Positions 35,926 to 47,782 of a stretch of DNA of 64,000 nt are shown here, in pieces. The position numbers were made by a program, and so were the translations under genes. The stretch's first letter is position 1, and every line of letters starts with the position of its first letter. The DNA lies in NCBI GenBank assembly GCA_949152475.1, contig OX424567.1:21849402-21913401 (forward strand), written 5' to 3'. This DNA is from Terebella lapidaria. Its lineage: Eukaryota; Annelida; Polychaeta; Terebellida; Terebellidae. The notes beneath the pieces were generated by a model. That model did not search any database, had not been told where the DNA came from, and saw only the letters and a list, made by a program, of their open reading frames with translations.

Positions 35926-37769
35926 CCCATGGACTACTTGTCGAAAATACACGTGTAAAGTAATTAGCACCTGAATCTCCACCTGCATTAAATCGCATTG
36001 CTAAAATGAAATTGTAAGCGCTACATTACGACACAATGCGTCGGATAATGGGTTGTGCATCTCAATTTCATGGACATTGGGCATAATCTTTGTTTAGGCG
36101 ATCGAAATGTTTTTTTTGTGTACACTTCATCGAAAATATCACCAAAGGGATACTTTTCTTTCACATCGGCCGCTGAAAGGGAACCACAAGTTCACTCTGT
36201 ATGACAGTGAGTAACAAACAAACCGACTTCTACGGAAGGTATGGGTGAAGGGTTACTTATCGAAAAGTATTCTTTAGATGTGAGATGAGTGTACGGCCCA
36301 GACGGGTGCTGACGTACGTGGTTGGACTCATGTTTTCGATGATGCAAATCATATTAGTAGGTGAATAAACAGCAACTATTAACTGTATACACCTAAACTA
36401 TTTTGACACTGGAAGGTAAGAGGTTCGAAATGTTTTCTAGTGGCCAATTGTGAGTATCCAACATTCCCGTGAATAATAAACTCCAATGACGACGAGACAA
36501 ACAGGAAAACGTGGGAGGAATGTGTGCATTCTTTTGCGACTTTACATAAGAGACAATACACTGGAGACGGCAAAAAAGTAGATCCATCAATCTCAAGATA
36601 TTGGCGAGTGTGTCTGTATCGAGACATCGACCCGCAACTGCCAAAGACAGCGATCGGGAGTGATCTCTGGCGCTGCTCGTGGCCTGGGAACAAGGAGTCG
36701 CATCTGGCGAGACGGTGTCCGCTCCCACAGACAGTGATCGCGAACGGGGCTGCAAGACTTGCTGCCTGCTCGTAGAAGTTATCCTGGAGTGTCACTCCTC
36801 CAGCCATCGAGGCAATGCATGGTGATAGACTGGATTGGAGGTGACAAAGAGAGGATTAGAGTTTTCTGGCCGATGACATATATAATTTGTATGTCGCACA
36901 GTGGAAATGGATACTGTGTCAAGTGAAAAGATTGTTTCCTATAGTGGCAGCCTAGGGAGATAATCTGAAACGTCAATGACAGAATCAGGGATTATGTTGA
37001 GTGTTTTTGCTGGCATTGTTCTTGGCTAAATAAACAATGAAAAATTGAAAAGGATACTTTCAATTGAGAATAAAAACTCCCCTGCTTGAAATGGGGACAA
37101 AGTCAACACCCAATAGTCTTTGATTGTTCTATACGGTTGTGATGAAAAGTAACAGGGAGACATTCGGACCATTATTATTGTTCCGTACCTTGTAGTGGTA
37201 TATTTTTATTAAAAACCAAACAAAACAAATCTTGTTGTGAACATGGTGAAATGTCGTACCTCTTGAAAATTAACAAACGTCTGAACAGTTTGGAAGGCCG
37301 TACCAGTAACAGAAAGACAACTGCAAATTGTTAATAAACTTTGGAAATAAATTGTTTCTTGGAATAACACCCGATGACTAATCACCTAGTACGAATGGCT
37401 ATTAATTGACAACCGACAAACATGGTTAAGCCTGGTGAAAAAGATTGTTCGTTTCAGGAGCATTCACCTGAAGTTGTAATAAACCATAAAGTTTGATTAC
37501 CTTCATTTTCAGAAAAGAAGGTATATAACCGCTTTTGATTGAGCATGACGTGTGGCACTTTTTCGGGTTGCATAGTTATCAGAACATTTGTTGTCTTGGA
37601 TATGATGATAAATAATTACCAGAATGTCAAAAGCGTTAGCAAAATCAATCCAAGTTATTCCTTTTAATGCATTATCAGGATGAGGAAGTGACAGCACCGA
37701 CTATAAACTCTGTGGATACGTCGTGAATAGTAGAAAGTTGGATAGCACAGTGACGGAGAAGGCATCGTC

Positions 37770-38020
37770 TGTAAAGTACAAACAAACCATTGCAATGGAA
37801 AAGTGACGTGACAAGGATGATTGGATAAAACTATCACCCAGAGCATAGGCATAATGCTTCCTACAACAGAACCATATGACCAATTAGAACAGTGACCAAT
37901 TCTTGTTGGTGGAGCCACAAACACTAATGGATAACAGATACCAAAACGGTAAGTCAAACAATGTGACGTTATGTTGTACAGTTTCTGAAAAGTGTGAAAT
38001 AGTGCACTATATATATAAAA
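37770..38020 (+). promoter_or_regulatory. P module copy 6
   Basis: TGACGTGACAAGGATGATTG starts at 37,804. The donor ACGGTAAGTC has its GT at 37,949. CTATATATATAAAA lies at 38,007-38,020. An ATG-started 69-codon frame begins 83 bases after the TATA-like run. Confidence 0.45.
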
Positions 38021-38102
38021 CAACGACGGGGACATAGGCTTGTCAATTTTGCCATCCTACAGATATTGATGAAAGTAAACAGATGGACAAAGCAAGACTG
38101 GT

Positions 38103-38312
38103 ATGGTATTCAGCTTTGTGAGAGAAACAAATGGCTGCATAGTGCATCGTTATGCAGTCAGGTCGCTCGATTTTCACACCCTGACTTTTGACAGTCAAGT
38201 CAGTGATTCATTTGCGCCGTTCCAATCGATAACGACACTGAACGCCGTCTGCGGAAATTATTTATTTGCTCATATTGCAGACGGTGCGGAAGTCCTTGTA
38301 AAATTCCTCTAA
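38103..38312 (+). other. S module copy 6: 69-codon frame and hairpins
   Basis: This copy has an ATG-initiated frame, because a short deletion (CCGAG) joins MVFSFVRETN to the GCIVHRYAVRS part. First hairpin 38,181-38,187 with 38,197-38,203. Second hairpin 38,244-38,252 with 38,277-38,285 (one G-T pair). If any S copy makes a small protein, this one and its tandem twin are the best placed. No signal peptide or known domain is evident. Confidence 0.35.
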
Positions 38313-39845
38313 AACGAGACGCAAATCAGCAGGAAACGTTATGATAGACGTCATTTGAGGATCCTGAAATCGATCTCAATTTCTATAGAGTCGGGAAGGC
38401 ACATACGAAAGCTGGCGATCAATGGGTATTACTTGAACACAATAAAATATACATGACAACAGCAGTCGTCTTTCAGAGTTGATGTTTATTTGGAAGGAGG
38501 CTGAAATGTACACTTTTGTTTTCTTATTTCTTGTTGGCATAATTTTTGGCAATGCCTATACATCTCACATATGACATATTACATGTAGGTGGGGTCAATC
38601 TAGTCTCTTGTACAACGCATACTGTATTCTGAGTATGGGTGTTTCTAGTTGCTTGGAAAGAACCAGAAGAATAGAGGGTTGTGAGCTTGATGGTTTTTGG
38701 TTGATGGAGATAATTTTGATTGAGCTCTCCTGCTTTGCGTAATAATTCAACACCTCTGTGCGCTTTGCGTAATAATTCAATACCTCTTGAAATAAGCGTT
38801 CATCTGTTCATGTGTATAAACCATATCATGCTAGTGAACATCACAGGTTTATACACTTTGATCTTCGAATACCCTATCCTACGCATCATTGAATTATTTG
38901 TGTTTAAGACGTTTCCCGAACAGATATTCCATCTGAACAGAGAGTCTCCCGAACAGAGAATCTGTTTATATGTTCCCTTTGGAGCATAATGCGTAAACGA
39001 AATCTGCTGTAAAACGATATTTCCTCACTGCAAATATTATTTTACTAACTTCCTGCGCTAATACTACTATACCATCTTCATGTGCTGGTTCAATAGAACA
39101 AGTGTCGGGATTTCCAAAGAACAATGGTCATCACAAGGAACTATTTGTTAGGGTATTTGTATCCTATATCAATCGTTTGCTTCAAACTATGGTATGTTTG
39201 TGTTAAATTTTGACCTGTAACAAAACACGCACTTGTAACTGCTAGCCGAGGTGGATACCTCAATCATGTTCTGACAACTTGCGATACAGAATACGATCCT
39301 GCGAGTCATTTGACATAAAAGAGATCCAGGCTACCATGTGTTACCCAGAGAATTATCAATGCGGAAACACCTTTCGCAGTTTGCCATGTAGTTGATGCGG
39401 GTTATTGTGATTTATTCATTTTTACTCATGAAATACTATTCCCTAACCACATAATATACACACGAGAGAGATGCACATGTAAGGTAAAATTCATTGCTTG
39501 GAACGTTTTACCAATAAAACCCAGTTGTGTCAAGATATAGTATTCCATAATTGACGCCAGTGCGGTTTTGGCTAAGCTATTTGGTCGGGCTTTGTTTCTA
39601 TTTTAAAATCTTGTATTTTACGTTTGTTATTGTCATCATCAAAATCGGCAATAGACTGAACATTTGTTGTCTTGGATATGATGATAAATAATTACCAGAA
39701 TGTCAAAAGCGTTAGCAAAATCAATCCAAGTTATTCCTTTTAATGCATTATCAGGATGAGGAAGTGACAGCACCGACTATAAACTCTGTGGATACGTCGT
39801 GAATAGTAGAAAGTTGGATAGCACAGTGACGGAGAAGGCATCGTC

Positions 39846-40096
39846 TGTAAAGTACAAACAAACCATTGCAATGGAAAAGTGACGTGACAAGGATGATTGG
39901 ATAAAACTATCACCCAGAGCATAGGCATAATGCTTCCTACAACAGAACCATATGACCAATTAGAACAGTGACCAATTCTTGTTGGTGGAGCCACAAACAC
40001 TAATGGATAACAGATACCAAAATGGTAAGTCAAACAATGTGACGTTATGTTGTACAGTTTCTGAAAAGTGTGAAATAGTGCACTATATATATAAAA
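39846..40096 (+). promoter_or_regulatory. P module copy 7 (tandem twin)
   Basis: Twin of the preceding P at +2,076. The donor is ATGGTAAGTC with GT at 40,025; the C-to-T change just before it leaves GTAAGT intact. Confidence 0.45.
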
Positions 40097-40178
40097 CAAC
40101 GACGGGAACATAGGCTTGTCAATTTTGCCATCCTACAGATATTGATGAAAGTAAACAGATGGACAAAGCAAGACTGGT

Positions 40179-40388
40179 ATGGTATTCAGCTTTGTGAGAG
40201 AAACAAATGGCTGCATAGTGCATCGTTATGCAGTCAGGTCGCTCGATTTTCACACCCTGACTTTTGACCGTCAAGTCAGTGATTCATTTGCGCCGTTCCA
40301 ATCGATAACGACACTGAACGCCGTCTGCGGAAATTATTTATTTGCTCATATTGCAGACGGTGCGGAAGTCCTTGTAAAATTCCTCTAA
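40179..40388 (+). other. S module copy 7 (tandem twin)
   Basis: Differs from copy 6 by one residue in the frame (S to R, from ACAGTC to ACCGTC) in the loop of the first hairpin. Both stems are unchanged. Confidence 0.35.
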
Positions 40389-41733
40389 AACGAGACGCAA
40401 ATCAGCAGGAAACGTTATGATAGACGTCATTTGAGGATCCTGAAATCGATCTCAATTTCTGTAGAGTCGGGAAGGCACATACGAAAGCTGGCGATCAATG
40501 GGTATTACTTGAACACAATAAAATATACATGACAACAGCAGTCGTCTTTCAGAGTTGATGTTTATTTGGAAGGAGGCTGAAATGTACACTTTTGTTTTCT
40601 TATTTCTTGTTGGCATAATTTTTGGCAATGCCTATACATCTCACATATGACATATTACATGTAGGTGGGGTCAATCTAGCCTCTTGTACAACGCATACTG
40701 TATTCTGAGTATGGGTGTTTCTAGTTGCTTGGAAAGAACCAGAAGAATAGAGGGTCGTGAGCTTGATGGTTTTTGGTTGATGGAGATAATTTTGATTGAG
40801 CTCTCCTGCTTTGCGTAATAATTCAACACCTCTGTGCGCTTTGCGTAATAATTCAATACCTCTTGAAATAAGCGTTCATCTGTTCATGTGTATAAACCAT
40901 ATCATGCTAGTGAACATCACAGGTTTATACACTTTGATCTTCGAATACCCTATCCTACGCACCATTGAATTATTTGTGTTTAAGACGTTTCCCGAACAGA
41001 TATTCCATCTGAACAGAGAATCTCCCGAACAGAGAATCTGTTTATATGTTCCCTTTGGAGCATAATGCGTAAACGAAATCTGCTGTAAAACGATATTTCC
41101 TCACTGCAAATATTATTTTACTAACTTCCTGCGCTAATACTACTATACCATCTTCATGTGCTGGTTCAATAGAACAAGTGTCGGGATTTCCAAAGAACAA
41201 TGGTCATCACAAGGAACTATTTGTTAGGGTATTTGTATCCTATATCAATCGTTTGCTTCAAACTATGGTATGTTTGTGTTAAATTTTGACCTGTAACAAA
41301 ACACGCACTTGTAACTGCTAGCCGAGGTGGATACCTCAATCATGTACTGACAACTTGCGATACAGAATACGATCCTGCGAGTCATTTGACATAAAAGAGA
41401 TCCAGGCTACCATGTGTTACCCAGAGAATTATCAATGCGGAAACACCTTTCGCAGTTTGCCATGTAGTTGATGCGGGTTATTGTGATTTATTCATTTTTA
41501 CTCATGAAATACTATTCCCTAACCACATAATATACACACGAGAGAGATGCACATGTAAGGTAAAATTCATTGCTTGGAACGTTTTACCAATAAAACCCAG
41601 TTGTGTCAAGATATAGTATTCCATAATTGACGCCAGTGCGGTTTTGGCTAAGCTATTTGGTCGGGCTTTGTTTCTATTTTAAAATCTTGTATTTTACGTT
41701 TGCTATTGTCATCATCAAAATCGGCAATAGACT

Positions 41734-44700
41734 GATACTTCATTTCAGCCGGTGTCACTGCTGGTGGACGTTAAATCTGTCCCCGAGGATCCCATAAACT
41801 CAGTAGCCTTTTGGCTTGTGATTAGGTACCTATGGACTTGTCATGTATCTATTCCATGGGGTTAGTTTCGGATTTCTAAATTAGTTTCATAAGTTGCTGG
41901 GCAGTTTTTTTTAATGATAATTACATCATATATGAGGTGTACAATAGAAACAACTAAATGTCACACACTATTTGCCCCTGATGACGCCAGTGTGTTTTTG
42001 GATAAGCTAATTGGTCGAGCTTTGTTTCTGTTGCAAAATGTCGTATTCTACGTTTGCCATTGGCATCATCAACATCTAGTTGTAATGGTGGTAATGAATT
42101 GATATTTACATTTCTGATACCGGAGTCATGTTTCGACTTCCCAGTTCAGTATTGATTCATCAGGACAGCTACAGTGTTTCCATTGTTGTACTAAGTGAGT
42201 ATCAGATCGAAAACAGCAAGCAATTGTCAAGTGTCGCAAACCCAATCAAGTTTCAATCAGACCAAGAAATGTGGTATGGGTGTGAATGGAAAGGATGTTT
42301 TCTTTCTAATCAATGTTGTGGGGAGGATCGACTCAATGCCTTTCCATTGTTGCAGACCAGTTCATCTATTTCGATCTCTCAAATGGATACAACTCATTTC
42401 ACGACATGCCTTTTTTGCTAAACAATTTGTTGTAAGTAAGGGGTGTTCCAGGAGTTATGCTTCTTCAACTATAGCTTGGGTGAAAGCTAGATACAAAAAC
42501 GTATACTTTCGGGAATCATTACCTGCAATCATGATTATTATGGAGCAGACAATTTGGTCACATCTGATGTAATGTAACATAGACCTTCTTGAGTTTTTTT
42601 CAGAAACATATTTCAGTCATATAGAGCGAATACACAATAGGAACTAAAGGTTCCTAATATGCCCCTTCTGTCGGACTTTGACTGTAACTTTGAATGAGTA
42701 TTTTGTCAATATATGTATTTCGTCTTCCTTAATATCCGGAATATAATATTGAAAGCCAAAAACGTATTTTGGGACTGGGTTGTTAATCCAATATGTTAGC
42801 TTCCAATGAAGGAATAAGTTAATTCGATGTCTATATCAACATCCATTATTTTTGTCTTCCAACAGCGACACCACCGTTTTGAGCACTAATGGCCTGCATG
42901 TCAAGTGATATTGCAAGATTTAATTGTCAAGATCGCATCACCAGCTATAAGACCAATCTGGAATATACTTTGCCGCCCGGTCTGTGTGAGTTGATTGCTG
43001 GCCCACATTTGATGAATGGTATGGTAAAATTTATGCTTTATCATTCATGTATCTAGAAACATGAAAATAAACCAGAAATCCACAGTAGGTCTGCGAGGGC
43101 AGATAACTTGAAAATATTGGATAAAACTGTAAAAGGTTTAACGTCCTAAGTAGGAGGCTGAATGACTGTCTTATTTGTTTCGACAAATACAAATGAAGTG
43201 TCTAAAAAAAGCTTAAAATAGAAGACTGTGATAAACAGCCTTTTAGTGTCTAAAATTCCAATTATAACATTGTGTCGAAGACGGTACCTGATTGATCTTT
43301 TCCTGTCAGTATTTGTGATTATAGTGGCTATTTTGACTGCAGGAGATATTGATCCACATTTCAAACTGGTTTGTGGAGTGGTGGATCTTTTCTTGGTGTT
43401 CCTTTGTATCATTTGTACTAATTATGGAATCTCAATCAGTAAATAATGGTATTTTAGATACATTAGTGCCCAGATTCTGGGAGTCATAATTTTTTAACTA
43501 AATAAGCGTGATCCATAAACATGAGATGATTTATGATAAATCAGAACTGCATTGATATCATTATTTCGTGGAGGGTATTCTCAGTTACAAGCTTGCAAGA
43601 TACACAGGTAATAATGATACATTTACCATTGAAGATGAATCCCCCAAAACGAGGAAGCCAGTTTGAGTAATTCCCTCTATATATTACACTGCCGGTCATC
43701 GACAAGAGTTCATAAATTGCAAAACGCATCTGGGGATCAAAGGAAGTAACATCTCATCTCAAGTCAACTACACATAAGTAGTATAAATAAGACAGGTGAT
43801 GGCATACGTGGTTGGACCCGACGATGAAAATAATATTAGTAGGTGAATGATTTAACAACTTTTACCGTATAGGTCTACAAATAAACTTATTTGACACTGG
43901 GAGCAAAGACCGTGCTGGGAGGTAGAAGGTGAGGTGAACTGTGTTCTAGTATCCCGTTGCGGGTATCCAGCATGCCAGAGGATCACAAACTCCAACGCCG
44001 ACATGACAAATAGGAAAACGAGGGAGAAATGGGTGCAGTTCTTTGCGACTCTACATAAGAGACAATACATTGGAGACGGCGAAAGGTGGATCCATCAATC
44101 TCGAAATATTGGCGAGTGTGTTTGTATCAGTGGCTGATACATCGACCCGCGACTGCCGAAGACAGCGACTGCCAGGTCACGGGGAAGTGATCCCTGGCAC
44201 TGCTCGTGGGCTGGGAACAAGGAGTCGCATCTGGCGAGACGGTGTCCACTCCCACAGACAGTGATCGCGAATGGGGCTGAAAGCCTTGCTGCCTGCTCGT
44301 AGAAGTTATCCTGGAGTGTCACTTCCCCACCCATCGAGGTAATGCATTGTGATAGACTGGATTGGAGGTGACAAAGAGAGGATTAGAGTTTTCTGGCCGA
44401 TGACATATTTGTATGCAGGACAGTGGAATTAAAAAACTGTGCGAAATGAAAGGATTGCTTCCTGTAGTGGCAGCCTAGATAGATAATGTGAAATATCAAT
44501 GATAGACCCCGGAATTGTGTTGAGTATTTCTTTCTGGAATTCCTCAAGTTGTTTCTGACTAAATAAACAATGCAAATTTGGAAAATATACTTTCGGTTAA
44601 AAAAAAACTCCCCTCCTTGGTATGCGGATAAAGTTACTGAAAATCAAGTAGTTGTTAATTGCTGGCGACGTTTGTGATAAAATGAAACAGGAAAATTTCG

Positions 44701-45080
44701 GACCGTTATTCTTGTTCTCTAGCTTGCACAGTTCCTCACAGCCAGTGGTATCTTGACGAGGCGATGGATACGCGAGGGATGTAAATCATGTTGTGAAAGG
44801 TGGTACCTCTTGAAAATAACAAACATTTGAGCGATTGGGAAGGCTGTACCAGCAACAGAAAGGCAACTCCAAATTGTTAATAAACTGACTTCGGAAATAA
44901 CTTGTTCCTAAGGATTACATTGGATGCAGAGCTGAGGATTGATGACCGAAAAACATGGTTAGGCCTAATGAGAGTGTTTCCATTCCAAGAGCATTCATCT
45001 GTAGTTATAATAAATGATAAAGATTTTTTGCTTTATTTTCAGAATAAACAAGTTACTTCATTTTAACGTATAATAAACGC
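41734..45080 (+). repeat. Remainder of cassette unit 10 (E-tail, R-H-I-J-A-B)
   Basis: After the tandem duplication, an E-tail fragment repeats once more (about 41,980-42,110 resembles 39,550-39,650). R (42,120-42,430), H (to about 43,090), I (to about 43,610), J (to about 43,870), A (to about 44,690) and B (to about 45,060) follow. A carries an extra ACTGGGAGC.AAG / CTGGGAGGTAGAAGG near-duplication at about 43,895-43,930. Confidence 0.7.
42128..42421 (+). other. R module copy (unit 10)
   Basis: Open for 97 codons from an ATG. It includes SIVVLSEYQIENSKQLSSVA and NPIKFQSDQEMWYG. A deletion in the second half removes the QCC..SAATMYHC part and changes phase. The first half matches units 1, 2 and 11 at the amino-acid level. 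Confidence 0.3.
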
Positions 45081-45226
45081 GTGAATCAGGTCGGTAGCAA
45101 AATGTGCAGAATAATGCATTATATAATACGCACAAGCAAGACTAGGTTTTCCTTTCATATAAAGAAGGTGAAATGGACATGGTATAGCATTCAGCTTTCT
45201 GAGGGAAACAAATCCGAGATGGCTGC

Positions 45227-45433
45227 ATGGTACATAGTTATGCAGTCAGGTCGTTTGGTTTTCACACCCTGACTTTTATGGGTCAAGTCAGTGATTCATT
45301 TGCGCCGCTCCAGTCGATAATGACACCGAACGCTCTCTGCGGAAATTATTTATTTGCTCGGATAACAGAGAGCACGGAAGTCCCCTGTAAACTCACGCGA
45401 AAACGAGACGCAAATCAGCAGGAAATGTTATGA
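45227..45433 (+). other. S module copy 8 (compensatory hairpin changes)
   Basis: The second hairpin is GCTCTCTG (45,332-45,339) with CAGAGAGC (45,366-45,373). Against the family GCCGTCTG/CAGACGGC, two neighbouring pairs changed on both sides (C-G to T-A and G-C to C-G), keeping eight perfect pairs. First hairpin 45,269-45,275 with 45,285-45,291 is intact. The sense frame is open for 68 codons to the TGA after DANQQEML. Confidence 0.5.
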
Positions 45434-46562
45434 TAAACGTCTTTTCGGGATACCAGCATTGATCTCAATTTCTATGGGGTCCCGAAGGAACATTTACATG
45501 ACCTAATACATGACCTAATACTATATATGGTCTAAATGACAACGACACTTACACCCTCCTTTTGTCTCCCTAACTGTGTGATTATTTTTTTGCGATGCCT
45601 TGATATCTTATATAGGACAAATTATGTGTATCTGAATTCAATTCAGAGTCTCGAAAACTGTGTACTGAGTGTGGATGTAGGTATCAATCTATTACCACAA
45701 ATACAGTAGATTTTGATGTTTCCAGTTGCTGGGTAAGGACCAGACGTATGAGAGGTCATATGCTTGTTTGGTTGATGGAGCTAATTTCCAATATTTAGAT
45801 TTAGTTATCTCATCTAGATGCTCGGCGTAATAATCTAAAACATACTGTAAGGAACCTTCATCTTTTCAAGAATGTGATCAATATCATGCTAGTGAACAGA
45901 ACAGCGTGAATCCACTTCGATGTCTGCATACCCAATTCCCTGCAACAGTTTTACTAGCAAAACAGTTTGAATCTGTTTATGTGTTCACATCGGATTATAG
46001 TTTTCTAAGAATAGATTACACTGGAATGATATTATACTGGAGATATTTTTAACAGCCTGAGCTTTTCTTGAACAGAACAACTGTCGGGATTGCTAAAAAC
46101 TCAGAAAGAACAATGGTCATTACAAAGAACAATTTGCTGGGATATTTGTATACGTGAGCCCCCATTTCTTGGAAACAACTTTATGATTGTGTCGAATTTT
46201 TATCCGCCTGTAGCAAGACTGGAAACTGCCAGCCAATGTCATGAACCCAAGCACGCTCTGACCATATAGAATACAAACGAGAGATACTGCGAGATACAAA
46301 TTCGATAATAAACACAATCACTGGAAAAACATAAACCCCCCAAAATACAATGGTTATTCACAAAACTATCAATGGAAAAGCTCTTTTGCGCTCAGGCTTG
46401 TAGTGGATGCGTATACACGTATAGTGATATATTTCATTATTACTCATGAAATACTATTCCTAAACCGCATGCACACGAGAGGGATGTACATAGAAAGTAA
46501 AATTCTTCAATTGTGATGCAAATGATGTTCATCACTCAGTACGCTTTAACAATGTTATCAAG

Positions 46563-46767
46563 TTGTGTCAAGAGATGATATTCCTGAAACAAGAAGTAAT
46601 ATTTCAACTTCTCAGCGCAGTACAGATTCATGAGAGCAGCTACCGTGTTCCCATTGTTTCACTGAGAGAGTATCGGATAGAAAACAGCGACCAGTTGTCA
46701 AATGTGGCAAACCCAATAAATCAGAACCAGCAATGTGGTATGTGTGTGAATTGCAAGGATGTTCTTA
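46563..46767 (+). other. R module copy, first half (unit 11)
   Basis: Contains SSYRVPIVSLREYRIENSDQ and LSNVANPINQNQQCGMC in the family phase, then the insertion boundary. Upstream AAGAAGTAATATTTCAACTT corresponds to the R start in units 10 and 13. Confidence 0.3.
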
Positions 46768-47590
46768 GGTTGCCGGATCTATGGTCTGATAACCTATGGG
46801 CATGGCGTTGTGTCCGTCGTCGGCGTCTGCGTCGGCGTCGTTTGTCCACATTTTTATCTTCACAGTTTACAATTGAATCTTTATAAATTTTTGCACAAAA
46901 ATGCCTAAAAATATTTTGAAAAGGGCAACTTTTTTTGTTTTTTGATTTTCGCATTTGTTCAAAATGGCGGCCATTTTCGACGAAAAACGGCCGATTTCTG
47001 ACTTTGGTGGCCATTTTCTCAAAAACTGTTCAGACAGTTTTGAGATTTTTGTTTCAAAAGATTGCCCTCATATACCTCTGTGATGTGTATAAGTTTGTTT
47101 GCCTCTGAATCGCCGGTCTGCGTGTGGCGGCCATTTTCATTTTCTCGACTGGTCCCAAATGGGACTTTCCCATTTTAAATTCTCCTATGCTTTATAATGG
47201 GGCACATTTTTCCAAATATCTCACTTAATAATAAAATTAGAGATTAGGAATCAATTGTGGACATATAGGAAATGATATATGCTGAATTTTCTCAAGACCT
47301 TGAATTTGACCTTTGACCTCATTTTCAAGGTCACAGGACAAAATGGCTAATATCTCGCTTATTATCGCCTTTACAGGTTAGGAATCCATTGTGAACATAT
47401 GTGAAATGATATATTCTGAATATCGTCGTGACCTTGAATTTGACCTTTGACCTAATTTTCAAGGTCAGAGCACAAAATGGCTAATATCTCGCTTATTATC
47501 GACTTTACAGCTTATGAATCAATTGTGAACATGTAGAAAATGATATATTGTCTGGTAACCTTTCTTAGCCCTTGGGCTAATTTTTGTTCT
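46768..47590. mobile_element. Inserted repetitive element with DR1-like motifs
   Basis: It interrupts R between GCAAGGATGTTCTT and GTTTTGGGTAGAATTGACTC. It starts with GC-rich CGTCGGCGT iterations (46,808-46,850), then ATGGCGGCCATTTTCG words, then two tandem copies of a 134-bp repeat. Each copy contains TGACCTTTGACCT (47,307-47,319 and 47,441-47,453) followed by AAGGTCA. The ends show a faint inverted match (GGTTGCCGGA and GGTTACCAGA). No coding frame; the Arg-rich minus-strand frame is only the CGTCGG iteration. Confidence 0.65.
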
Positions 47591-47595
47591 GGTCA

Positions 47596-47782
47596 TGTTT
47601 TGGGTAGAATTGACTCAACACCTTACCAATGTTGTCATCACAACAGTGCAGCGACCATGTATCACTGTTCCAATAGAGTAGGTCAGTTCGTGACTCAAGT
47701 AAACCAATATTCTATTTCGATCCCTGAGATGGAAAAAACTTCTTTCCTGGCATGCCTTTTCTGTCAAAACAATTCGTTGTAA
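47596..47782 (+). other. R module copy, second half (unit 11)
   Basis: Reads VLGRIDSTPYQCCHHNSAAT then MYHCSNRVGQF and ends NNSL, stop at 47,780. The cysteine pattern C-C then HC matches units 1 and 4. The half is separated from its first part by the 0.82-kb insertion. Confidence 0.3.

Larger units (their letters stand above)
33901..37581 (+). repeat. Cassette unit 8 (P-S-D-E, rearranged tail, J-A-B)
   Basis: P (33,950-34,270), S (34,350-34,580), D, and E (34,880-35,740) are followed not by R but by the inverted P fragment, about 370 bases of unassigned DNA (35,930-36,300) and the end of J, then A and B. The unassigned piece contains no gene that I can support. Confidence 0.7.
36389..39498 (+). 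repeat. Segmental duplication, copy B (about 3.1 kb)
   Basis: The sister of 32,629-35,735. It differs by short deletions, for example at about 36,655 and 37,525, and scattered substitutions. Its P-S-D-E part was duplicated again as the 2,076-bp tandem. Confidence 0.85.
37582..41733 (+). repeat. 2,076-bp tandem duplication, two copies
   Basis: Copy 1 is 37,582-39,657 and copy 2 is 39,658-41,733. I count about ten single-base differences, so identity exceeds 99%. The unit covers P, S, D and E (cassette units 9 and 10). At the junction, AATAGACTGA meets GAACATTTG with two bases of microhomology (GA). The same GA precedes unique sequence at the right end. Confidence 0.93.

Noticed and set aside
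43146..43412. 88-codon minus-strand frame in module I as a gene
   Set aside because: Sister I copies at 8.4, 13.5 and 30.3 kb do not keep it open.
46721..47014. Minus-strand frame with an arginine run (RRRRRRRRRR)
   Set aside because: It is the translation of the CGTCGG iteration inside a repetitive insertion, with no other protein feature.
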